DNA of 64,000 nucleotides. It comes from Amnibacterium setariae. Lineage in GTDB: Bacteria; Actinomycetota; Actinomycetes; Actinomycetales; Microbacteriaceae. Below are positions 58,684 through 64,000 of this stretch, in pieces. A model generated the notes under the pieces. It did no database searches. It was not told the origin of the DNA and saw only the letters and a list, made by a program, of their open reading frames with translations. Both the position numbers and the translations under genes were made by a program. The stretch is taken from positions 1,364,001-1,428,000 of the forward strand of contig NZ_QXTG01000001.1 in NCBI RefSeq assembly GCF_003581425.1, read 5' to 3'. Each line of letters begins with the position of its first letter. The stretch's first letter is position 1.

Positions 58684-58689
58684 ACGGTA
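58684..58689 (-). promoter_or_regulatory. -10 box of sbcD, predicts leaderless mRNA
   Basis: TACCGT on the minus strand ends seven bases before the sbcD ATG, and no SD is present. Confidence 0.55.
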
Positions 58690-58715
58690 ACGGGGTGCTC
58701 GGACACCCCCTCGGC

Positions 58716-59024
58716 TCAGGCGGCGGGGACCGCGATCCGCAGGTCCATCCCGGCCACCCGCTGCGGCACGCCCTCGAAGGCCGCCGCGCGCTCCGGCGAC
58801 GCGGTCCACGCCGCGTCGAGGCGCCGGAACGCGGCCTCGTCGCCGGCCGTGGAGACCGCCCACACGAACTCCTGCGTCTCGGGCACGACCAGCGCGGACT
58901 CGAGGCGGAAGCCGAACGCCTCCCGCGCGGGCAGCAGCCGCGTGCGCCACCAGGCGACGAAGGCGTCGAGCTCGCCGTCGACGATCCGGTACCGGCGCAG
59001 CTGCACCGTGCGCTCCTCGCTCAT
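58716..59024 (-). CDS. NIPSNAP-like small protein
   Basis: 102 residues beginning MSEERTVQLRRYRIVDGELDAF, with WWRTRLLPAREAFGFRLESALV and FVWAVSTAGDEAAFRRLDAAW. The alternating pattern and the (R)RYR..DG..D.F..W start fit the dimeric alpha/beta-barrel NIPSNAP family, of unknown function in bacteria. ATG has GGAGGT six bases upstream. It is divergent from nusA. Confidence 0.75.
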   Translation of the reverse strand: MSEERTVQLRRYRIVDGELDAFVAWWRTRLLPAREAFGFRLESALVVPETQEFVWAVSTAGDEAAFRRLDAAWTASPERAAAFEGVPQRVAGMDLRIAVPAA

Positions 59025-59056
59025 GGCCGACCTCCAGGGGCTCACTCGGGCGCTGC

Positions 59057-59063
59057 TAGCGTA
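59057..59063. promoter_or_regulatory. overlapping divergent -10 boxes (nusA and NIPSNAP-like gene)
   Basis: The heptamer TAGCGTA reads TAGCGT on the plus strand (59057-59062) and TACGCT on the minus strand (59063-59058). Each fits TAnnnT and points to a gene with a proper SD: nusA at 59107 and the NIPSNAP-like gene at 59024. Confidence 0.45.
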
Positions 59064-59106
59064 GGGGGGCCCGAAACGCGGGCGCCGAGCGGACGGGGAG
59101 GGCCCG

Positions 59107-60105
59107 ATGGAGATCGATCTCGCCGTCCTGCGGATGATGGAGCGCGAGCGGGAGATCCCGTTCGACGAGCTGCTGCGCATCATCGAGGCCGCGATCCTCA
59201 CCGCGTACCTGAAGCACACGGACCGGCCCGAGCACGCCCCGGCGGGCACGCCGTCGCCGCGCGTGGAGATCGACCGGAAGTCCGGCCGGGTCACCGTCTA
59301 CGTGCCGGAGCTCGACGACGAGGGCGAGCAGGTCGGCGAGGCCGTCGACGACCCCCACGACTTCGGCCGCGTCGCCGCCTTCGCGGCGAAGCAGGTCATC
59401 AACCAGCGCCTGCGCGACCTCGGCGACGAGCGCGTGCTCGGCGAGTTCAAGGGCCGCGAGGGCGACATCGTCGCCGGCGTCATCCAGCAGGGCCCGAACC
59501 CGCGGATGGTCCACGTCGACCTCGGCTCGATCGAGGCGATCCTGCCGCCCGAGGAGCAGGTGCCCGGCGAGAGCTACCGGCACGGCGAGCGCATCCGCGT
59601 GTACGTGACCAGCGTCTCGCGCGGCCCGAAGGGCCCGTCGATCACGGTCTCGCGCACCCACCCGGCGCTCGTCCGCCGCCTGTTCGCGCTCGAGGTGCCG
59701 GAGATCGCGTCCGGCGTCGTCGAGATCACCGGCCTGGCGCGGGAGGCGGGGCACCGGTCGAAGGTCGCCGTGCGGGCGACGCAGCCGGGCGTGAACGCCA
59801 AGGGAGCCGCGATCGGCGAGCTCGGCGCGCGCGTTCGCGCGGTCTCCGCGGAGCTCGGCGGCGAGAAGATCGACATCGTCGACCACGCCGACGACCTCGC
59901 GACCTTCGTCGCGAACGCCCTCTCGCCCGCGCGCGTGACGAGCGCGTTCGTGCTCGACCGCTCGTCGAAGGCCGTCCGCGCGCTCGTGCCGGACTACCAG
60001 CTGTCGCTCGCCATCGGCAAGGAGGGCCAGAACGCCCGCCTCGCCGCGAAGCTGACCGGCGCGAAGATCGACATCCAGCCGGACTCGATCCTCGAGGGCG
60101 ACTGA
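59107..60105 (+). CDS. nusA: transcription elongation/termination factor NusA
   Basis: 332 residues: N-terminal RNA polymerase-binding domain (1-110), S1 domain (GDIVAGVIQQGPNPRMVHVDL) and two KH domains, the first around VEITGLAREAGHRSKVAVRA and the second ending GKEGQNARLAAKLTGAKIDI. It lacks the C-terminal acidic repeats of E. coli NusA, normal for actinobacteria. ATG follows GGGGAGGG. It modulates pausing, termination and antitermination, in part with Rho. Confidence 0.96.
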   Translation: MEIDLAVLRMMEREREIPFDELLRIIEAAILTAYLKHTDRPEHAPAGTPSPRVEIDRKSGRVTVYVPELDDEGEQVGEAVDDPHDFGRVAAFAAKQVINQRLRDLGDERVLGEFKGREGDIVAGVIQQGPNPRMVHVDLGSIEAILPPEEQVPGESYRHGERIRVYVTSVSRGPKGPSITVSRTHPALVRRLFALEVPEIASGVVEITGLAREAGHRSKVAVRATQPGVNAKGAAIGELGARVRAVSAELGGEKIDIVDHADDLATFVANALSPARVTSAFVLDRSSKAVRALVPDYQLSLAIGKEGQNARLAAKLTGAKIDIQPDSILEGD

Positions 60106-60113
60106 CCCGAGCG

Positions 60114-60143
60114 CCCGCGGGGCGCGCATCCGGCCCCTGCGGG
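60114..60143 (+). terminator. hairpin after nusA
   Basis: CCCGCGGGGC (60114-60123) pairs with GCCCCTGCGGG (60133-60143) with one bulged A. It lies nine bases after the nusA stop and has no U-tract, so it may be an attenuator between nusA and infB. Confidence 0.5.
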
Positions 60144-60209
60144 AACAGCGGAGGCGGTGCGGCCGTTGCACCCGGGGCGACGACATGCCCGGGGCGCGCA
60201 GCGGCCGGG

Positions 60210-60388
60210 TACACTCGTGCGAGGAGCGGCCACAGGCTGCCGTTCCTTCCACTGCCGCTCCGTTCGGGGCGGGCAGTTCTCACCACGCGAAGTGGAACAG
60301 GCACATGGACCAGCGATGAGCGACTCGAGATGAGACCCGCACCGCAGTAGCGGCCCGCCCTGTCCGGGCGGGCCTGGACAGGAGAGAA
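60210..60388 (+). promoter_or_regulatory. infB leader: -10 box and hairpin before the SD
   Basis: TACACT at 60210-60215 is a good TAnnnT box. A perfect 9-bp stem GGCCCGCCC/GGGCGGGCC (60352-60360 / 60366-60374, 5-nt loop) ends six bases before AGGAG of the infB ribosome binding site. The whole gap 60106-60388 is 283 bases and contains no gene I can support; in most actinobacteria a YlxR-type gene stands here. Confidence 0.45.
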
Positions 60389-63247
60389 GTGGCGAAACCA
60401 CGCGTCCACGAGATCGCGACCGACCTCGGGATCGACACGAAGCTGGCGCTCGCGAAGCTCAAGGAGATGGGCGAGTTCGTCAAGGGCCCGTCGTCGAGCG
60501 TCGAGCCCCCCGTCGTGCGCAAGCTGAAGGCGAAGCTCGCGGCCGACGGCATCACGACGGCCGGCGCCGCCGGCGGACCGCGCCCCGGCGCGCCCGTCGC
60601 GGGTCGACCCGGCCCCGTCGCGCGGCCCGGCACCCCCGGCCCGCGGCCGAGCGCGGCCCCCGCGCCGCGGCAGGCCCCGGAGACGGCGGCCCCCGCCGCC
60701 GCCCAGCAGCCGGCGGCGCCGCAGAGCGCGCCCGCGCCGCAGCAGCCCCAGCAGCCGGCGGCGCAGCCGCAGGCCGAGCGCCCCGCGGCGCAGCAGGCCG
60801 CGCCGCAGCGTCCCGCTGCGACCGACGACACCGCGCGGCCGGTCGAGGAGCGCCCCGGCGCCCCGCGTCCGGGCGGCGCAGCGACCCCCGGCGCGATCCC
60901 GCGTCCGGGCGGCGCCCCGCGTCCCGGCGCTCCGCGTCCGGGCAACAACCCGTTCGCCTCCAGCCAGGGCATGGGCCGTCCCGGCACGCCCCGTCCGGGC
61001 AACAACCCGTTCGCCTCGAACCAGGGCATGGGTCGTCCCGGCGCGGGCGGCGGCGCCAACGGCGCGATCCCGCGTCCGGGCGCTCCGCGTCCGGGCGCTC
61101 CGCGTCCCGGCGCGCCCCGTCCGGGCGCCCCGCGTCCCGGCGGGCCCGGCATGGGCCAGCGGCCGCAGGGCTTCGGCCAGCGTCCGAACTTCCAGCGCCC
61201 CGGCGGCGCGGGCGGCGGCGCGGCTCGACCCGGCGGCGCCGGTGGCGGCTTCCAGCGCCCGGCGGGCGGCTTCAGCGGTCCCCGTCCCGGTGGCGGCGGT
61301 CGCGGTCGCGGCCCCGGCGGCGGCACGGCGGGCGCGTTCGGCAAGGGCGGCGGCAAGAGCCGTCAGCGCAAGTCGAAGCGGACGAAGCGCGCCGAGTTCG
61401 AGATGCGGTCGGCCCCGACCCTGGGCGGCGTCAGCGTCCCCCGCGGCGACGGCTCGACCACGATCCGCCTCCGTCGAGGCGCCTCCATCACGGACTTCGC
61501 GGACAAGATCGACGCGAGCCCCGGCAACCTCGTCACGGTGCTGTTCCACCTCGGTGAGATGGCGACCGCGACGGAGTCGCTCGACGAGGCCACGTTCCAG
61601 GTGCTGGGCGAGGAGCTCGGCTACCGGATCGAGATGGTCTCGCCCGAGGACGAGGACCGCGAGCTGCTCGAGGGCTTCGACATCGAGTTCGAGTACGACG
61701 AGGACGACGAGGACCTGGAGATCCGGCCCCCGGTCGTGACCGTCATGGGCCACGTCGACCACGGCAAGACGAAGCTGCTCGACTCCATCCGCCACTCCAA
61801 CGTGGTGGCGGGCGAGTCCGGTGGCATCACGCAGCACATCGGCGCCTACCAGGTGTGGAAGGAGCACGAGGGCAACGAGCGCGCGATCACCTTCATCGAC
61901 ACCCCGGGCCACGAGGCGTTCACCGCCATGCGTGCCCGCGGTGCCGAGGTGACCGACCTCGCGATCCTCGTGGTCGCCGCCGACGACGGCGTCATGCCGC
62001 AGACGGTGGAGGCGCTGAACCACGCCCAGGCGGCCGGCGTGCCGATCGTGGTCGCGGTGAACAAGGTCGACAAGGAGGGCGCGAATCCGGCGAAGGTCCG
62101 GCAGCAGCTCACCGAGTTCGGCCTGGTCGCGGAGGAGTACGGCGGCGACACGATGTTCGTCGACGTCTCGGCCCGCACCGGGCTCGGGATCGAGGACCTG
62201 ATGGACGCGGTCCTGCTGACCGCGGACGCCGGGCTCGACCTGCGCTCGAACCCGAACCGCGACGCGCGCGGCGTGGCCATCGAGGCGCGCCTCGACAAGG
62301 GCCGCGGCGCCGTCGCGACGGTGCTGATCCAGACGGGCACGCTCCGCGTTGGCGACTCGATCGTGGCGGGCACGGCCTACGGCCGCGTCCGTGCGATGAC
62401 CGACGAGAACGGCGTCGCGATCGTGGAGGCGTACCCGTCGCGGGCCGTCCAGGTCCAGGGCCTCTCCTCCGTCCCGCGGGCCGGCGACACCTTCCTCGTC
62501 ACCGAGGAGGACCGCACGGCTCGACAGGTCGCGGAGAAGCGCGAGGCCGCCGAGCGGAACGCGTCGCTGGCGAAGGCCCGCAAGCGCATCTCGCTCGAGG
62601 ACTTCATGGGTCAGATCGAGGCCGGCAAGGTCGACTCGCTGAACCTGATCATCAAGGGCGACGTGTCCGGTGCCGTCGAGGCGCTGGAGGAGTCGCTCCT
62701 GAAGATCGAGGTCGACGACAGCGTCCAGCTGCGGATCATCCACCGCGGCGTCGGCGCCGTCACCGAGTCGGACGTGAACCTGGCGACGGTCGACAACGCG
62801 ATCATCATCGGCTTCAACGTGCGCCCCGACCCGAAGGCCCGGGAGCGGGCCGCTCGCGAGGGCATCGACATCCGCTTCTACTCGGTGATCTACTCCGCGC
62901 TGGAGGACGTCGAGCAGTCGCTGAAGGGCATGCTCAAGCCGGAGTTCGAGGAGGTCCAGTCGGGCCTCGCCGAGATCCGCGAGGTCTTCCGCTCGTCGAA
63001 GTTCGGCAACATCGCGGGTGTCATCGTCCGCAGCGGCACGATCACCCGCAACGCGAAGGCGCGGGTCATCCGCAACGGCGTGGTCGTCGGGGACAACCTG
63101 GCGATCGAGTCGCTGCGCCGCTTCAAGGACGACGTCACCGAGGTCCGCACGGACTTCGAGGCCGGCATCGGCCTCGGTCGGTTCAACGACATCCAGGTCG
63201 GGGACGAGATCGAGACGACCGAGACCCGCGAGAAGGTCCGCGTCTAG
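60389..63247 (+). CDS. infB: translation initiation factor IF-2
   Basis: A 952-residue GTPase that brings initiator fMet-tRNA to the 30S subunit. Two IF2_N domains: the first at 1-50 ([20 protein letters not shown]), the second before the G domain. Between them is a long Pro/Gly/Arg/Gln-rich region with tandem repeats, usual for high-GC actinobacteria. The G domain has GHVDHGKT (454-461), DTPGH, and NKVDKEG; domains II, III and the C-terminal tRNA-binding domain follow ([18 protein letters not shown]). GTG start with AGGAG 4-5 bases upstream. Confidence 0.97.
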   Translation: MAKPRVHEIATDLGIDTKLALAKLKEMGEFVKGPSSSVEPPVVRKLKAKLAADGITTAGAAGGPRPGAPVAGRPGPVARPGTPGPRPSAAPAPRQAPETAAPAAAQQPAAPQSAPAPQQPQQPAAQPQAERPAAQQAAPQRPAATDDTARPVEERPGAPRPGGAATPGAIPRPGGAPRPGAPRPGNNPFASSQGMGRPGTPRPGNNPFASNQGMGRPGAGGGANGAIPRPGAPRPGAPRPGAPRPGAPRPGGPGMGQRPQGFGQRPNFQRPGGAGGGAARPGGAGGGFQRPAGGFSGPRPGGGGRGRGPGGGTAGAFGKGGGKSRQRKSKRTKRAEFEMRSAPTLGGVSVPRGDGSTTIRLRRGASITDFADKIDASPGNLVTVLFHLGEMATATESLDEATFQVLGEELGYRIEMVSPEDEDRELLEGFDIEFEYDEDDEDLEIRPPVVTVMGHVDHGKTKLLDSIRHSNVVAGESGGITQHIGAYQVWKEHEGNERAITFIDTPGHEAFTAMRARGAEVTDLAILVVAADDGVMPQTVEALNHAQAAGVPIVVAVNKVDKEGANPAKVRQQLTEFGLVAEEYGGDTMFVDVSARTGLGIEDLMDAVLLTADAGLDLRSNPNRDARGVAIEARLDKGRGAVATVLIQTGTLRVGDSIVAGTAYGRVRAMTDENGVAIVEAYPSRAVQVQGLSSVPRAGDTFLVTEEDRTARQVAEKREAAERNASLAKARKRISLEDFMGQIEAGKVDSLNLIIKGDVSGAVEALEESLLKIEVDDSVQLRIIHRGVGAVTESDVNLATVDNAIIIGFNVRPDPKARERAAREGIDIRFYSVIYSALEDVEQSLKGMLKPEFEEVQSGLAEIREVFRSSKFGNIAGVIVRSGTITRNAKARVIRNGVVVGDNLAIESLRRFKDDVTEVRTDFEAGIGLGRFNDIQVGDEIETTETREKVRV
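60935..61042 (+). repeat. tandem 57-bp repeat inside infB
   Basis: Two adjacent near-identical units with a 57-bp period (starting 60935 and 60992) encode [17 protein letters not shown] and [17 protein letters not shown]. Shorter [11 protein letters not shown] repeats follow. In-frame, so the protein is not disrupted; copy number is likely variable between strains. Confidence 0.85.
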
Positions 63248-63250
63248 CGC

Positions 63251-63365
63251 GCGGATCCGCATTTCCTTCGCGGATCCGCAGTTCTGAGGCGACACGCCGT
63301 GTCCGGGGTTCCCGGACACAGCGTGTCGCGCAGGAACTGCGGATCCGCGTTCGTTCCGAAGGAGG
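63251..63365 (+). repeat. nested inverted repeat between infB and rbfA
   Basis: A 16-bp perfect stem (63269-63284 / 63334-63349, beginning CGCGGATCCGCAGTTC) encloses a 4x4 internal loop, a 9-bp stem GCGACACGC/GCGTGTCGC (63289-63297 / 63321-63329), one C-A mismatch and a 9-bp stem GTGTCCGGG/CCCGGACAC (63299-63307 / 63311-63319) closed by a 3-nt loop. The palindrome GCGGATCCGC occurs three times (63251, 63270, 63339). TTTCCTT (63262-63268) can also pair with the rbfA SD AAGGAGG (63359-63365). It fills nearly the whole gap between the two genes. Confidence 0.9.
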
Positions 63366-63369
63366 AGCC

Positions 63370-63804
63370 GTGGCCGACCACGGACGCGCCGCGAAGCTCG
63401 GCGACAGCATCAAGGAGATCATCGCGAAGCGCCTCGAGAAGGGGCTCCGCGACCCCCGGCTCGGGTTCGTGACGATCACGGACGTCCGCATGACGGGCGA
63501 CCTGCAGCACGCGAGCATCTTCTACACCGTGTACGGCACGGAGCAGGAGCGCGAGGACTCCGCGGCGGCGCTCAAGGCCGCCACCGGCCTGCTGCGCACC
63601 GAGGTGGGCCGGAACATCCGCGCCCGGCTCACGCCGTCGCTCGAGTTCATCCCCGACGCGGTGCCGGAGAACGCGGCCCACGTCGCGGACCTGCTCGCGC
63701 AGGCCCGCGAGCGGGACAGCGCGGCCCGGGCGCTCGCCGAGGGCGCCCAGTACGCCGGCGACGCCGACCCGTACGTGAAGCCGCGCGAGGCCGACGCGGA
63801 GTGA
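63370..63804 (+). CDS. rbfA: 30S ribosome-binding factor A
   Basis: A 144-residue KH-like factor for 16S rRNA maturation and 30S assembly, also important in the cold. IIAKRLEKGLRDPRLGFVTITDVRMTGDLQHA is the conserved block, in two parts, and TPSLEFIPDA lies in the last strand. The acidic C-terminal extension after about residue 115 is common in actinobacteria. GTG is preceded by AAGGAGG, which the intergenic hairpin could mask. Confidence 0.95.
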   Translation: MADHGRAAKLGDSIKEIIAKRLEKGLRDPRLGFVTITDVRMTGDLQHASIFYTVYGTEQEREDSAAALKAATGLLRTEVGRNIRARLTPSLEFIPDAVPENAAHVADLLAQARERDSAARALAEGAQYAGDADPYVKPREADAE

Positions 63805-64000
63805 GCGGGAACCGCGCCGAACGACGGGCGGCGGCGCGCACGCCGCCGTCCGTGCAGCAGCGCTACGGCTCGGGCAAGCAGCGCCGGGCGCTGGCACCCG
63901 CCGCGCTCGGCGCCATGGTGCTGCTCGGCGGGCTGCTGCTCGTCGGGCAGGAGTGGTACCTCTACATCCGGTTCGCGGTGAGCGTGCTCGCCGTGATCAC
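63801..64000 (+). CDS. membrane protein, start only (cut by window edge)
   Basis: The first 66 residues are visible. A basic N-terminus (SGNRAERRAAARTPPSVQQR) is followed by two hydrophobic stretches (from about residue 37, LAPAALGAMVLLGGLLLVG, and from about 58, FAVSVLAVI). GTG overlaps the rbfA stop by four bases, so it is co-transcribed with rbfA. The family cannot be named from this fragment; truB, often found after rbfA, it is not. Confidence 0.7.
   Translation, partial: MSGNRAERRAAARTPPSVQQRYGSGKQRRALAPAALGAMVLLGGLLLVGQEWYLYIRFAVSVLAVI

Noticed and set aside
60935-61160. Regular repeats resembling a CRISPR array
   Set aside because: They are in-frame codons of the IF-2 linker, with no unique spacers and no cas genes.
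59726-63319. A nearly 1200-codon minus-strand open frame opposite nusA and infB
   Set aside because: Same composition artefact; infB and nusA motifs are complete on the plus strand.

Overview
The window is a high-GC chromosomal segment (third codon positions almost all G or C) with many GTG starts and GTGA/ATGA stop-start overlaps. Gene content and order (lysA-hom-thrC-thrB-rho-prfA-prmC-tsaC-wecA-atpIBEFHAGDC; dxr-rip1-ispG-proS; nusA-infB-rbfA; FHA-PP2C-FtsK) point to an actinobacterium, most likely Microbacteriaceae or a close relative. This placement is inference from gene order and style, not from a search. No rRNA, CRISPR array, insertion sequence, transposase or phage gene was recognised.

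Layout. (1) 1-4.1 kb: a likely accessory strip with an ECF sigma factor running off the left edge, a LysR regulator divergent from a FAD monooxygenase with a candidate operator between them, and an NmrA-type reductase. It is bounded by tRNA-Arg(CCG). (2) 4.2-8.3 kb: F420-reductase-like protein, a lipoprotein, argS and a DUF2993 protein. (3) 8.4-27.7 kb: the lysine/threonine genes, rho, prfA, prmC, tsaC, wecA and the complete F1Fo ATP synthase operon, closed by a strong hairpin just before yaaA. (4) 27.7-34.1 kb: M19 dipeptidase plus a five-gene Opp/Dpp peptide ABC transporter. (5) 34.1-46.2 kb: tag and tspO, then a probable putrescine/GABA catabolic set (Lrp regulator, class III aminotransferase, FAD amine oxidase, aldehyde dehydrogenase, gabT) that surrounds an FHA / PP2C / FtsK-SpoIIIE ATPase cluster. 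(6) 46.2-54.5 kb: tandem-FKBP lipoprotein, OsmC-like protein, dxr, site-2 protease, ispG, cupin, proS and a Pro/Ser-rich membrane peptide. (7) 54.6-64 kb: sbcC-sbcD, a NIPSNAP-like protein, then nusA, infB, rbfA and a truncated membrane protein.

Working together: lysA-hom-thrC-thrB serve the aspartate family of amino acids; dxr and ispG are two MEP isoprenoid steps; wecA uses the undecaprenyl phosphate made from that pathway; the atp cluster encodes all eight ATP synthase subunits plus an AtpI-like protein; rho, prfA, nusA, infB, argS and proS belong to termination and translation.

The most unusual observations are a perfect multi-helix inverted repeat between infB and rbfA that can also pair with the rbfA ribosome binding site; loss of the Walker A lysine in Rho; the FHA-PP2C-FtsK set without visible Esx partners; a 36-bp intergenic repeat present twice; and at least nine genes whose start codon lies 6-8 nt after a TAnnnT box, predicting leaderless mRNAs. 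Start codons were chosen from ribosome binding sites, leaderless promoter spacing or overlaps; functions are assigned from recognised motifs, without database searches.
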